Of a stretch of DNA of 64,000 bases, positions 9,725-19,550 are shown piece by piece. How positions within the stretch are numbered: the stretch's first letter is position 1; every line of letters begins with the position of its first letter. This DNA comes from Streptomyces sp. TG1A-60 (lineage in GTDB: Bacteria > Actinomycetota > Actinomycetes > Streptomycetales > Streptomycetaceae). The translations under genes were made by a program, and so were the position numbers. The DNA is taken from contig NZ_CP147520.1 in assembly GCF_037201975.1 (NCBI RefSeq), forward strand, positions 2,108,001-2,172,000, in the 5' to 3' direction. A model generated the notes under the pieces. It worked only from the letters and a program-made list of their open reading frames with translations, had not been told where the DNA came from and did no database searches.

Positions 9725-10396
9725 GTGTTCGACTTTCTTGAGGACTACGACCTGCTAGGGGCCTTCTGGACGACGGTGCAGCTCACCGTCTACTCAGCCA
9801 TCGGCTCCCTGGTCTGGGGCACTCTGCTGGCCGCCATGCGGGTCAGCCCCGTCCCCCTGATGCGCGGATTCGGCACCACCTATGTGAACGTGGTGCGGAA
9901 CATCCCGCTGACGATCATCATCGTCTTCACCTCGCTGGGCCTCTACTCGACGCTGGGCATCGCCCTCGGCGCCGAGAGGTTCGAGGGCACGGGCATCAAC
10001 TTCCGGCTCGCCGTACTCGGTCTGACCGCCTACACCGCGGCGTTCGTCTGCGAGGCACTGCGCTCCGGCATCAACACCGTGCCGGTCGGCCAGGCAGAGG
10101 CGGCCCGTGCCATCGGGCTGAACTTCACCCAGGTGCTGACCCTGGTGATCCTTCCCCAGGCGTTCCGCTCCGTCGTCGGGCCGCTGGCGAACGTGCTGAT
10201 CGCCCTGACCAAGAACACCACGGTCGCGGCGGCGATCGGCGTGGCCGAGGCGGCGTTCCTGATGAAGGAGATGATCGAGAACGAGGCCCAGCTCCTCCTC
10301 ATCTCCGCCATTTTCGCGTTCGGGTTCTGCTGCCTCACCCTCCCGACCGGTCTGATCCTCGGCTGGGTGAGCAAGAAGGTGGCGGTGAAGCGATGA
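9725..10396 (+). CDS. gluC: Glutamate ABC transporter permease
   Basis: A 223-residue inner-membrane permease with about five hydrophobic helices. The EAA loop that contacts the ATPase is clear in GQAEAARAIGLNFTQVL followed by ILPQAFRS. Start is GTG at 9725 (MFDFLEDYDLLGAFW). Its last codons overlap the start of gluD by four bases (ATGA), which points to translational coupling. Together with GluD it forms the heteromeric pore of the polar amino acid transporter. Confidence 0.93.
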   Translation: MFDFLEDYDLLGAFWTTVQLTVYSAIGSLVWGTLLAAMRVSPVPLMRGFGTTYVNVVRNIPLTIIIVFTSLGLYSTLGIALGAERFEGTGINFRLAVLGLTAYTAAFVCEALRSGINTVPVGQAEAARAIGLNFTQVLTLVILPQAFRSVVGPLANVLIALTKNTTVAAAIGVAEAAFLMKEMIENEAQLLLISAIFAFGFCCLTLPTGLILGWVSKKVAVKR

Positions 10397-11322
10397 GTCA
10401 GGTCCTGTACGACGTACCCGGGCCCCGGGCCAGGCGTCGGAACGCCCTCCTCTCGGCACTGTTCGTGGTCGCCCTCGCCGCCGCTCTGTGGTGGGTGTAC
10501 GTCAAGCTCGACGAGAAGAACCAGCTCGACTGGGCGAAGTGGTCGCCCTTCTTCACGGACTCCCGGACGTGGACCACGTACATCCTGCCGGGCCTGGAGA
10601 ACACCCTCATCGCGGCGGCCCTCGCCATGGTGCTGGCTCTGCCGCTCGGTGCGCTCTTCGGTATCTCGCGGCTCTCCGACCACCAGTGGGTGCGGTGGCC
10701 GTCCGGCGCCGTGGTGGAGTTCTTCCGAGCGATCCCCGTACTGATCCTGATGATCTTCGCCAACCAGGTGTACTCCGAGTACACGAACATCAGCCCGGAC
10801 GACCGTCCGCTGTACGCGGTCGTCACCGGCCTGGTGCTGTACAACGCCTCGGTTCTCGCGGAGATCGTGCGGGCCGGCATCCTGTCCCTGCCGAAGGGGC
10901 AGTCGGAAGCCGCGATGGCGATCGGTCTGCGCAAGAACCAGACGATGCGGTTCGTCCTGCTGCCGCAGTCGGTCACGGCGATGCTGCCCGCGATCGTCAG
11001 CCAACTGGTCGTCATCGTGAAGGACACCGCGCTCGGTGGCGCGCTGCTCAACTTCGACGAATTGCTGGCGGCGGTTCGCCCGATGAGCTCGTTCTACGGC
11101 GCGAACACCATCGCCAGCTTCACCGTGGTGGCCGTGATCTTCGTGGCTCTCAACTTCGCACTCACCACCTTCGCGAGCTGGCTGGAAAGCAGACTGCGGC
11201 GTGGCAAGAAGTCGACCGGAGCGGTGCTTCCCGCGGCGGCGGTCGGGGGCACCACGGCGACCGGTGGGGAGGGCGGCGGTATCCCCGGTCTCGGCACCTA
11301 CCCCAAGAAGACCGATACCTGA
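10393..11322 (+). CDS. gluD: Glutamate ABC transporter permease
   Basis: A 309-residue permease, longer than GluC because of an N-terminal cytoplasmic and first-helix extension and a Gly/Thr-rich C-terminal tail. The EAA loop reads GQSEAAMAIGLRKNQTM then VLLPQSV. It overlaps gluC by four bases and closes the operon. A strong hairpin starts 50 bases after its stop. The soluble tail after about residue 275 (TGAVLPAAAVGG, then Gly-rich) is low complexity and of unknown role. Confidence 0.93.
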   Translation: MSQVLYDVPGPRARRRNALLSALFVVALAAALWWVYVKLDEKNQLDWAKWSPFFTDSRTWTTYILPGLENTLIAAALAMVLALPLGALFGISRLSDHQWVRWPSGAVVEFFRAIPVLILMIFANQVYSEYTNISPDDRPLYAVVTGLVLYNASVLAEIVRAGILSLPKGQSEAAMAIGLRKNQTMRFVLLPQSVTAMLPAIVSQLVVIVKDTALGGALLNFDELLAAVRPMSSFYGANTIASFTVVAVIFVALNFALTTFASWLESRLRRGKKSTGAVLPAAAVGGTTATGGEGGGIPGLGTYPKKTDT

Positions 11323-11371
11323 CGAATGATCAGGTGGCATCCGCCCAGGGTGTCCCCGGAATCAGTCCCAA

Positions 11372-11403
11372 GGAGGGCAGTGGCATGATCGCCACTGCCC
11401 TCC
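11372..11403 (+). terminator. Hairpin terminator of the gluABCD operon
   Basis: A perfect 13-bp stem, GGAGGGCAGTGGC with its complement, closes a six-base loop 50 bases past the gluD stop codon. No T-run follows. Confidence 0.8.
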
Positions 11404-11521
11404 GTCGCTTGACGCAGGCACCGGCAATGGGTTGCATACGTTCTGTGATCGTGCACCCTGCTCCGACTTCCTGTTCACCCACGTCCGCCGGGACGTCACG
11501 TCGGGCAGGGAGCGCCGCGCC

Positions 11522-13206
11522 GTGGACCCGGTGATCATCGTCGGAGCAGGGCCCGTGGGGCTCACGCTCGCCCTTGCGCTGGCGCGCCAGGAGGTGCCGT
11601 CCGTGGTCCTCGACGAAGGGCCGGGGAAGGACGAGCAGCGGCTCGCGCGGACGGTCGTGCTGCAGGACGACACGGCCGCGCTGCTGGAACGGCTGTCCGG
11701 GGCCCCGCTCGCGGAGGCCGGATACCGCTGGGCCGGATGGCGGTCGATGCGGCGCAAGCAGGTGATGCGTCAGGTCTATTTCGGGGAAGGGGACTTCGAC
11801 GAGCCGGACTCCACGGACAGCGCGCGGAACGCCCGCAGCGGCTCCGAGCCCGTCGTCGAGGGCTCCGTGGACCTCCCCCGCTCCACATCGCCCAGCACGT
11901 CCTGACCGCCGCCCTGCGTGACACCATCGGCGGCGAACGGCTCGTCAAAATCGCCGTGGAGAGCCGGCTCGACGCCGTCGAGCAGGAGACCTCCGGCGTC
12001 ACCGCCCACACCCGCGGCCCCAAGAGCACCTGGTGGCGGGGCAGTTACCTCGTGGGCTGCGACGGCCCCCGCTCGACGGTCCGCAAACTCCAGGACATCC
12101 GCTTCCCCGGCCGTACGGCGGTGGAACGGCACGCCGTTGCGGCACTCCGCGCGGAGCTCCCCTGGCCCGGCGAAGCACTGCTGCACCGGACGCCGCCGTG
12201 GCGCACCTCGGGCCCGTCCGGCGGGGAGATCACCGCACGGCCGCTCGACGAGCGCGTGTGGCGCCTGGACTGGCTCCTGCCGCCGGGCAAGGACCTGGTG
12301 ACACCGGAACTCCTCGTGACCCGTGTCCGGGAGACCCTCGCGGGCTGGACGGGCGGCTCCACACCGCCGTACGACCTGTTGGACACCGGCGTCCACACCG
12401 TGCACCACCGGCTCGCCCGGCGGTGGCGGGTCGGCCGGGTCTTCCTCGCCGGGGACGCCGCGCATCTGCTCGGGGCGCTCGGCACCCAGGGCCTCGACGA
12501 AGGCCTGCGCGACGCCGACAACCTCGCCTGGAAGCTGGCTCTGGCCTGGCACCACGGGCCCCACGAGGCGCTGCTCGACAGCTACCAGGCGGAGCGGCGC
12601 GCGGGCGTCGCCGCCCGGCTGCGCGCCGCCGACCAGGTGCTGCCCGTGCTGCGCGGCGTCAAAGGACTGCGGTCGTACGTCCCCGGCTCGGCCCGGAGCC
12701 ATGAAGCGCTGCTCGCGGACGGCCACCTGGGGCGCGGGGCGCTGGGTGCGCCCGGGGCGTACTCCGACTCACCGCTCATGCCTCCGCGCACCGTCGCGGA
12801 GGCTCCGGTCGACACACTGCCGGGTGCCCAGGTCACCGATGTGCGGGTGACCGCCGAGGACGGCTCCATCGTGCCCCTGCGGGAACGGCTCGGTCGCGGG
12901 GCGCTGCTGGTGGTGCTGGTCGCGCCGGGTACCGGAGTGTGGGAGCGCAAGCACTGGGTGAGCGCCGGGCTGATGCCCCGGCTCGCAGCCGCTGTCACCG
13001 CCCTGCCGCACTCCGCCGAGTTGTTGGTCGCCGAGACCTATCCGGGCGCAGCCGCCCATACCGTGCTCCTGGTGCGCCCCGACGGCCACCTCGTCACCGC
13101 CCTGAGCGGGGTGCGCCCGGCCGATCTGTACGCGGCGGCGGAGGCGGCGCTGGGCGGGGCCGGGCAGCAGCCCGAGACGACCGGGGCGACCGCGAGTTCG
13201 CACTGA
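11522..13206 (+). pseudogene. FAD-dependent aromatic-type monooxygenase, one frameshift
   Basis: The two halves of one flavoprotein lie in different frames. The first half starts at GTG 11522 behind an AGGGAG ribosome site and shows the FAD-binding VIIVGAGPVGLT; it runs out of frame after VEGSVDLP. The second half resumes at PLHIAQHVLTAALR and contains the second FAD motif FLAGDAAHLLGALGTQ and a thioredoxin-like C-terminal region ending near residue 560. Adding one C to the five-C run at 11875-11879 joins them exactly (VDLPPLHIAQ). The family (PheA/TfdB type) hydroxylates aromatic substrates using NAD(P)H. Substrate is unknown. Either the gene is inactive or the base is missing from the assembly; I favour the latter because three other genes here show the same lesion type. 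Confidence 0.8.
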
Positions 13207-13529
13207 GTCACCCGTACTCTCCGGACCTGCCGTCACCTTGTGTGCGCATGGTGCCGGCCAGTTGCTCCCTCCGCGCTGTCGTGGTGCACCCCGGCCCGTG
13301 CCGACACCTCTACGCGCCTGTGGCGCAAGGGTCCACATGCACCTCGTCCGCTATGCGGGCCGCATGTGTCGCCGTCCTTCTGACGAGACTGGCGATAAGC
13401 GCGCGGCTCGAGGGGCCCAAGGGTTGGGCCCATGGTCCGGGCGGCTGGTGACCGCCGTCCGGAGGCCGCGGTTCGGCGATCGTCGAGCCCTGGGGACACC
13501 GTCGCGGCACCGGCCACGGCCGCCTTGCC
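13207..13529. other. Intergenic region between the monooxygenase and recX
   Basis: These 323 bases lie between convergent genes. I see no gene with a ribosome binding site and consistent codon use on either strand. A frame near 13336 containing HMHLVRYAGRMCRRPS loosely recalls short Streptomyces leader peptides, but it has no nearby stop. Confidence 0.4.
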
Positions 13530-14378
13530 TCAGTACCCCTCGTCTTCCAGCCCCTCTGTCTCCTCCCCCTCGTCCTCCAGCGCCTGCCGGACCACACGGA
13601 GGGCCATGCCCTCGGGGTAGCCCTTGCGGGCGAGCATGCCCGCGAGGCGGCGGAGGCGTTTGTCGCGGTCGAGGCCTCGGGTGGAGCGCAGCTTGCGGGC
13701 GACGAGCTCGCGCGCTGTGGACTCCTCCTGCTCGGAGTCGAGCTGGGCGACGGCCTCGTCGATCAGCGCCGAGTCGACGCCTTTGGTGCGCAGCTCCCGG
13801 GCGAGGGCTCGGCGGGCCAGACCCCGGCCGTGGTGCCGGGACTCCACCCAGGCGTCCGCGAACGCGCTGTCGTTGATCAGCCCGGCCTCCTCGAACCGTG
13901 ACAGCACCTCGCCCGCCACGTCCTCGGGGATCTCGCGTTTGTGCAGGGCGTCCGCGAGCTGCTTGCGGGTGCGCGGGGTCCCGGTGAGCAGGCGCAGGCA
14001 GATCGCGCGCGCCCGCTCAACCGGGTCCCCTGGGAACTCCCCTTTCCCGGCCCTCGACGAGAGAGAGGAACCCCCGTCCTGGGTGCCCCGGTCATTCGGG
14101 CCGTCGCCCGATTCCCCGAAGCCACGCCGCCGGCCGCCGCGTGCGTCACCGCCCGCACCGGAGCGCGAGCCATCCTCCCGCCGACCGGCGTCACCGTCAC
14201 CGCCGTACGGTTCGCCGTCGTAGAACTCACCGTCGTGGGGCCCGTCCGTGCCGTAGCACGGCGTGTCGTCGTACGGGCCGAACCCGTGCCCGTCTGTACC
14301 CCCGGCGGTACCCCCGCGCCCCCGGCTCTCGGGGGCACTGGGGTATGCGTACTCGCCCCAGTCCGTTCTGCGTGTCAC
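13530..14378 (-). CDS. recX: RecA modulator RecX, with a long N-terminal extension
   Basis: RecX binds RecA filaments and limits their activity. The conserved RecX fold covers about residues 118-275: PVERARAICLRLLTGTPRTR, RSRFEEAGLINDSAFADAW-like three-helix repeats (seen as FEEAGLINDSAFADAWVES), and a final helix bundle ending EGMALRVVRQAL. The first about 115 residues are Gly/Asp/Arg-rich and low in complexity, much longer than usual for RecX, though extended forms are common in Streptomyces. The GTG start at 14378 is three bases after the recA stop, so the two genes are translationally linked; an internal start nearer the conserved domain is possible. Confidence 0.88.
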   Translation of the reverse strand: MTRRTDWGEYAYPSAPESRGRGGTAGGTDGHGFGPYDDTPCYGTDGPHDGEFYDGEPYGGDGDAGRREDGSRSGAGGDARGGRRRGFGESGDGPNDRGTQDGGSSLSSRAGKGEFPGDPVERARAICLRLLTGTPRTRKQLADALHKREIPEDVAGEVLSRFEEAGLINDSAFADAWVESRHHGRGLARRALARELRTKGVDSALIDEAVAQLDSEQEESTARELVARKLRSTRGLDRDKRLRRLAGMLARKGYPEGMALRVVRQALEDEGEETEGLEDEGY

Positions 14379-14381
14379 GGA

Positions 14382-16601
14382 CTAGCTCTTCGCCGCCGTG
14401 GCCTTGGTCTTTGCGGCCTTGGCAGCCGAGGCTGGCACTGTCTTCGCTGCGTCGTCCGCGGCCGGGTCCGAGACCGCCGTGTCCGCGCCCGGCTCGGTGG
14501 TGGGCTCCTCGGGACGAACGCCGACGCCCAGTTTCTCCTTGATCTTCTTCTCGATCTCGTTGGCGAGGTCGGGGTTGTCCTTCAGGAAGTTACGGGCGTT
14601 CTCCTTGCCCTGGCCGAGCTGGTCGCCCTCGTACGTGTACCAGGCGCCGGCCTTGCGGACGAAGCCGTGCTCCACACCCATGTCGATCAAGCCGCCCTCG
14701 CGGCTGATGCCCTGGCCGTAGAGGATGTCGAACTCGGCCTGCTTGAAGGGCGGCGCGACCTTGTTCTTGACGACCTTGACGCGGGTTCGGTTGCCGACCG
14801 CGTCGGTGCCGTCTTTCAGTGTCTCGATGCGGCGGATGTCGAGTCGCACCGAAGCGTAGAACTTCAGCGCGCGGCCACCTGTCGTGGTCTCCGGGCTGTT
14901 GTGGACCATGACGCCGTCAACGAAGTAGTTGTGTGTGCCCTCGACCTCGATGTCGAACTTCTTCATGGAACGCGTCGGCGGCTTGACGTGGATGTCGAGG
15001 ATCTCCGAGGCGACCAGGCGCTGTGTCTCCTCGATGAACTCCGGCTCGACACCGAATCGGCCGCGGAAGCGCGGAAGCAGCTTGTACTCCATGGACGGGT
15101 GCACGAAGGGAGCCACCATCTCCTGGAAGCGCGCCGATGAGTCAGTGCTGAACTGCAGCACCGCCCTCTGCCGTTCGCCTGCGAGCCTACGGCTCACGTC
15201 AAGACCGTGCGTGTCTCGCAGGTACTCAACGACGCGCTCCCGTGAGCCTTCGCTCATGGCCTCGACGCAGATCTCGATCCGGCCTGAACCGCCTTCCGTA
15301 CGCTCCTGGAGCCCCTGGGAACGCACCGTGAAGCAGCCGTCGTCCATGTACCAGATGGCCAGGGCCAGCGGAGTCATCGCTTTGAGATGCTCCCAGGTGA
15401 TGTGCTTCTTGTCTCCGCCGAAGTAGACGACTTCCCTCAGCTCGTCCAGCTCTGGCAGCGGAGAGAAGTCCGCGAAGACCGCGCCCTTCTCATTCTGTGT
15501 CCGCGAGCATCCGATGTTTCCGAGCAGCGAGACCTTCCAGCCCAGGTACTCGGCCTGCTTGGCCCCGTGACCCATACGGAAGCGGACTCCGGTACGACCC
15601 TTCCGGTTCGGAGAAAGGTTGCCGTCGCCCATCAGTGCCCCGAGGACGACCTGCTCCTGCTGTCCGCTCAGTGCCTTCTTCTCGCTGATGAGCACACGGT
15701 CACCGGCGATCAGCTCACCTGCCTCACGCCAGCCTCCCGGCGTACGGATCAAGTGGTTCTCCGTCGCGGCGAACTGAGCCTTGCCGTTCTTCCCGGACTT
15801 GGCCACGGTGAACTGCAGGAATCGCTCGGCGTTCCCGTTGTCGAACCAGTTGGTGATGCGTCGAGGGACGATCTTGTCGGTATCCGGGTCGTAGGAGAGG
15901 ATCTCCACATCCATCCGCTGGTTGACGATCTTGCCGATCTTCTCCTGCGTGCCGTCGGCGAGTGTGACCCGAGTCGAGTAGTTGAAGCACCCGAACATCA
16001 CGCCGATCTTCTCGCGGAGCTGGTTGATGAAGATGGCGGTGGTCTTGGACTGGTTGAGCGCGCTGGTGATCTTCCGCAGGGCCTGGCTCATCAGGCGGGC
16101 CTGCAGACCCACGTGGCTGTCGCCCATCTCGCCCTCGATCTCCGCGCGCGGGACGAGCGCGGCGACGGAGTCGATGACGATGAGGTCGAGGGCGCCGGAG
16201 CGGACCAGCATGTCCACGATCTCCAAGGCCTGCTCGCCGTTGTCCGGCTGGGAGAGGATCAGGTTGTCGATGTCGACGCCGAGCTTCTTCGCGTACTCGG
16301 GGTCGAGGGCGTGCTCCGCGTCCACGAAGGCCACCTGGCCGCCGGCCTTCTGCGCGTTCGCCACCGCGTGCAGGGTCAGGGTCGTCTTGCCGGAGGACTC
16401 CGGGCCGTACACCTCCACCACTCGGCCGCGCGGCAGGCCGCCGACGCCAAGGGCGACGTCGAGGGCGGTCGACCCGGTGGGGATGACCTCGATGGGCTCG
16501 TTCGGCCGCTCGCCCATGCGCATGACCGCGCCCTTGCCGAATTGTCGTTCAATCTGTGCGAGCGCGGCGTCGAGCGCCTTCTCGCGGTCGGTTCCTGCCA
16601 T
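14382..16601 (-). CDS. recA: Recombinase A precursor containing an intein
   Basis: The 739-residue product is RecA split by a 364-residue intein. The flanking parts (residues 1-204 and 569-739) join to a normal 375-residue RecA. Walker A is GPESSGKTT (about residues 66-74), Walker B lies in [10 protein letters not shown], and the C-terminal tail is acidic then Ala/Lys-rich. The insertion point is VMFG / SPETTTGG, at the start of DNA-binding loop L2, so unspliced protein should not form normal filaments. Start ATG 16601 is chosen because the conserved [18 protein letters not shown] begins there. recX follows at once. A LexA-type box lies upstream at 16766-16779, so SOS control is expected. RecA promotes strand exchange and LexA self-cleavage. 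Confidence 0.97.
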   Translation of the reverse strand: MAGTDREKALDAALAQIERQFGKGAVMRMGERPNEPIEVIPTGSTALDVALGVGGLPRGRVVEVYGPESSGKTTLTLHAVANAQKAGGQVAFVDAEHALDPEYAKKLGVDIDNLILSQPDNGEQALEIVDMLVRSGALDLIVIDSVAALVPRAEIEGEMGDSHVGLQARLMSQALRKITSALNQSKTTAIFINQLREKIGVMFGCFNYSTRVTLADGTQEKIGKIVNQRMDVEILSYDPDTDKIVPRRITNWFDNGNAERFLQFTVAKSGKNGKAQFAATENHLIRTPGGWREAGELIAGDRVLISEKKALSGQQEQVVLGALMGDGNLSPNRKGRTGVRFRMGHGAKQAEYLGWKVSLLGNIGCSRTQNEKGAVFADFSPLPELDELREVVYFGGDKKHITWEHLKAMTPLALAIWYMDDGCFTVRSQGLQERTEGGSGRIEICVEAMSEGSRERVVEYLRDTHGLDVSRRLAGERQRAVLQFSTDSSARFQEMVAPFVHPSMEYKLLPRFRGRFGVEPEFIEETQRLVASEILDIHVKPPTRSMKKFDIEVEGTHNYFVDGVMVHNSPETTTGGRALKFYASVRLDIRRIETLKDGTDAVGNRTRVKVVKNKVAPPFKQAEFDILYGQGISREGGLIDMGVEHGFVRKAGAWYTYEGDQLGQGKENARNFLKDNPDLANEIEKKIKEKLGVGVRPEEPTTEPGADTAVSDPAADDAAKTVPASAAKAAKTKATAAKS
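14898..15989 (-). other. RecA intein with LAGLIDADG homing endonuclease (RecA-b type)
   Basis: The element encodes 364 residues, from Cys1 to Asn364 with Ser as the first C-extein residue. Splicing block A is [13 protein letters not shown], block B holds the T-x-x-H motif in [14 protein letters not shown] (about 75-88), and block F plus the C-terminus is [20 protein letters not shown]. Between them lie the two LAGLIDADG-type helices, [14 protein letters not shown] (about 114-127) and [13 protein letters not shown] (about 208-220), whose acidic residues are intact. Length, insertion site and many motifs closely match the Mycobacterium leprae RecA intein as I remember it (365 residues), and differ from the M. 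tuberculosis RecA intein, which uses another site. All catalytic residues for splicing and DNA cleavage seem present. Confidence 0.96.
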
Positions 16602-16765
16602 GGGTTCCACCCGATTTGCTTGAGTCGATCGCTTCACGTGAAAGACGCTAACGCCTGCCACTGACAATGGGCCCCGACGCCCGCCCGACCTGTGGATAAC
16701 TCGGGCACTTCTCCACGAAAACCCTGTTGAAACTCCCGTCGAGAGCCTCGCCGGAGCCTCCATGA

Positions 16766-16791
16766 GAATGGATGTTCGATTTTAGTGTCAA
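16766..16791 (-). promoter_or_regulatory. recA promoter with LexA/SOS (Cheo-like) box
   Basis: Read on the minus strand, a TTGACA -35 hexamer (16786-16791) is followed by TCGAACATCCATTC (16766-16779), which matches the GAAC-N4-GTTC LexA box with one mismatch. The box fills the promoter spacer, a good position for repression. It lies about 165 bases upstream of the recA start. Confidence 0.7.
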
Positions 16792-16880
16792 GCGGACCAC
16801 GCGGCAGTGGGACGACTTCCGGAAGGGTGCTTCAAGCACGGACGACGGCGACGATGGCTGTCGTACGGGGTGCCGTCCTC

Positions 16881-18223
16881 TTACGAGGCGCCGTCCTCGG
16901 GTCTCGCGCGCCGCTGGTCCAACTTCCGCTCCAGCCGCTTGCGCACGCGCCTGAGGACGTCGCCGCCGGTGCCGCCCCCTCCCATGCCGCCTGCGCCCGT
17001 CTGTGCAGGGGGGCGAAGAGGTTACGCGTGCCGCGTCTGCGGTGTCCGTGCACCCGGGGGTCGTCCGTGACGTCGTACCGCTTCACGTACGCCCCGAGGA
17101 AGGCCTGCAGGGTGGCGATGGCGGGGATGGCGATGAGCGCGCCGACGGCCCCGAGGAGTGCGGTGCCCGCGATGACCGATCCGAAGGCGACGGCCGGGTG
17201 GATGTCCACCGTCTTGGCGGTCAGCTTGGGCTGCAGCAGGTAGTTCTCGAACTGCTGGTAGATGACTACGAAGACGAGGACCCACAGCGCGTACCAGGGG
17301 TTGACCGTGAAGGCGATCAGCATCGGCAGGGCACCCGCGAGATAGGTGCCGATGGTGGGGATGAACTGCGAGACCAGACCGACCCAGACCGCGAGCGCGG
17401 GCGCGTAGGGCACGTCCAGGTACTCCAGCAGGACGTAGTGCGCGACGCCGGAGACCAGCGCCATCAGGCTGCGTGAGTACAGATAGCCGCCGGTCTTGTC
17501 GACGGCGATCTCCCACGCGCGCAGTACCTCGGCCTGCTTGGCGGGCGGCAGTACGGAGCACAGCGCGCGCCGCAGCCGTGGGCCGTCGGCGGCGAAGAAG
17601 AACGAGAACAGCGCGATCGTCAGCAGTTGGAAGAGGCCGCCCAGGACCTGCGCTGAGACGTCGAGGACGCCCGTGGCGCTGTTCTGCACGTACTTCTGCA
17701 GCCAGTCGGAGCGGAGCAGCCCCTCCTGGATGTCGACGCGCTTGAGCTCGGTGTGGAAGGTGGCGTTGATCCAGCTGATGACGGAGTCGAGGTACGCCGG
17801 GAAGTCCTCGACCATCTTGATGATCTGTCCGGCGAGCATCGAGCCCAGCAGGGTGACGAAGCCTGCGGCCCCGATCAGCGTGATCAGGAAGACCAAAAGG
17901 GTGGCGAAGCCCCTGCGCAGGCCCTTCGAGGCCATCCAGCTCACCGCGGGCTCGATCGCGAGTGCGAGGAAGAACGCGATGAGGACGTTGGTCAGCAGGC
18001 CGATGAGCTGGTGGAACGCCCAGCTGCCCAGTTGGAAGACGGCGACGAGGGTGAGCGCCAGCACCATCGCGCGCGGCAGCCAGCGGGGCATGCGGTTGCT
18101 CGGCGCGGCGCCGGGGCCGGGACCGGCCTGGGAGCGGGGAGGCGGTGTCGTGCCGAACGGGGATGCCTGGGGCTCGAACCGCGCGGTCTCGTCTGTGGGG
18201 GCCACGGACCAAGTTTCGCCCAC
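16881..18223 (-). CDS. AI-2E family permease, C-terminus altered by a probable frameshift
   Basis: A multi-spanning membrane protein of the AI-2E/PerM family, whose substrates are mostly unknown. After a Pro-rich cytoplasmic head, helices begin near residue 48 (MVLALTLVAVFQLG). The family core includes GLVSQFIPTIGTYLAGALP and VIYQQFENYLLQPKL. As written, the frame runs on to 16832 with a Trp/Ser-rich tail. Adding one base to the six-G run at 17008-17013 instead gives a tail reading GGDVLRRVRKRLERKLDQ and a stop at 16881-16883, which looks like the native end. I therefore give 16881 as the end. Start is GTG 18223. It lies upstream of recA but is separated by the recA promoter region. Confidence 0.85.
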
Positions 18224-18298
18224 GCCACCGACAATCGGTCCCCGCCCCCGGATCTCCCGGTCCGACGACCAGCCCTCGCCCGGCGAATTCGGTGGCTT

Positions 18299-18493
18299 TC
18301 AGCGGTTTTCGGCTGGAACGCCCATGGTCGTGCACACCACGCGCCACACGTCCTTGGCCTCCCAGCCGGCGTCCAGCGCCTCGCGCACCGTGCGCCCGCC
18401 GAGGCCGGACATCACATGATCGCGCGCGAAGGTGTCGGCGTACCCCTCACCGAAGTGATCCGCCATCCGCTGCCAGAAGACCGTCAACCGCAT
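18299..18493 (-). CDS. DUF3046 domain protein
   Basis: A 64-residue cytosolic protein matching the actinobacterial DUF3046 family: MRLTVFWQRMADHFGEGYAD, then VMSGLGGRTVREALDAG and VWRVVCTTMGVP. The ATG at 18493 begins the conserved part; upstream codons in the frame are not conserved in style. Function is unknown. The gene regularly neighbours recA and the AI-2E permease in Streptomyces, 75 bases upstream of the permease here. Confidence 0.88.
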   Translation of the reverse strand: MRLTVFWQRMADHFGEGYADTFARDHVMSGLGGRTVREALDAGWEAKDVWRVVCTTMGVPAENR

Positions 18494-18572
18494 GAGTCCA
18501 GTATCCCGCCCCAGGGGGTGGGCCCGGCCGGGACGGCTTGCCGACACCGCTTTCCGTCCTACGGTCTGACCC

Positions 18573-19517
18573 ATGGCCGAAACCGGAGCATCCCCCCTCC
18601 CCTCATCGCCCCCGGCACACACCCCGCTCGCCCGCGCCGGGGAGTTCGTCTGGCTGACCGCGCGTGTGCTGGAGCAGCGCCGCTTCGCGTACCACTTCCT
18701 GAACGGGGGCGCCGACGCGGTGGAGACCGCTCTGGCCGCCTACCGCAACGCCGACGAGGGGTACGGCCACGCGCTCGAACCCGATCTTCGCGGTCCCGTC
18801 AGCCAGCCTCTGCACACCGGGCACGCGCTGCGTGTGCTGGACTCGATCGGGCGCTGCGGCGGACAGCGGGTGGAGCGCGTGTGCCGCTATCTGACCTCGG
18901 TGTCGACCCCCGACGGCGCCCTCCCCGCGGTGCACCCCGGCCAACGCGGTTATCCGGCGGCCCCGTTCGTGCCGATCGTCGACGACCCGCCCAGTGATCT
19001 GCTGGCGACCGGGCCCGTGGTGGGCCTGCTGCACCGCAACCAGGTGTGGCACGCGTGGCTGTTCCGGGCCACCGACTTCTGCTGGCAGGCGGTCGAGTCC
19101 CTGGAGAGGTCGCACCCCTATGAGGTCCACGCCGCCGTGGCGTTCCTGGAGTCCGTACCCGACCGCCCGCGCGCGCAGGCGACCGCCGACCGGCTCGGCC
19201 GCCTGGTGCGCGAGCACCGGCTCGCCACGCTGGATCCGGAGCGGCCGGCCGAGTACCCGGTGTCCGCCGGTTACGCGCCGGGAGAGCACCACTACCCGCA
19301 CGACTTCGCCCCCACTCCGGAGTCGCTCGCGCGCGCGTGGTTCACCGACGAGGAGATGGCCCGCTCTCTCGACTTCCTGGCGAGCGAGCAGGCGGAGGAC
19401 GGTGGTTGGCCGATCCGCTGGCGGCAGTGGGCTCCGAGCACCGCGACGGAGAGCCGACCGATCGTGACGATCGAGGCGCTGCGTACGCTGCGGGCGTACG
19501 GGCGGCCGATCGGCTGA
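18573..19517 (+). CDS. Prenyltransferase/terpene-cyclase-like alpha-toroid protein, function unknown
   Basis: The 314-residue product resembles the Streptomyces proteins with an alpha/alpha-toroid fold akin to squalene-hopene cyclase and protein prenyltransferase beta subunits. Evidence is the repeat style ALEPDLRGPVSQPLHTGHAL, RYLTSVSTPDGALPAVHPG and FLASEQAEDGGWPIRW, where the last resembles a QW-type motif. I see no DXDD cyclase motif, so enzymatic activity is uncertain. It starts 79 bases from the divergent DUF3046 gene and converges with azlD. No signal peptide. Confidence 0.7.
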   Translation: MAETGASPLPSSPPAHTPLARAGEFVWLTARVLEQRRFAYHFLNGGADAVETALAAYRNADEGYGHALEPDLRGPVSQPLHTGHALRVLDSIGRCGGQRVERVCRYLTSVSTPDGALPAVHPGQRGYPAAPFVPIVDDPPSDLLATGPVVGLLHRNQVWHAWLFRATDFCWQAVESLERSHPYEVHAAVAFLESVPDRPRAQATADRLGRLVREHRLATLDPERPAEYPVSAGYAPGEHHYPHDFAPTPESLARAWFTDEEMARSLDFLASEQAEDGGWPIRWRQWAPSTATESRPIVTIEALRTLRAYGRPIG

Positions 19518-19550
19518 GGTGCCGCACGCGCGTGTACCCCGACCATCGCG

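Noticed and set aside
13336..13420. Leader-peptide-like string (HMHLVRYAGRMCRRPS) upstream of recX's end
   Set aside because: The frame has no nearby stop codon and no cysteine or sulfur gene follows, so it does not fit the known Streptomyces leader peptides.
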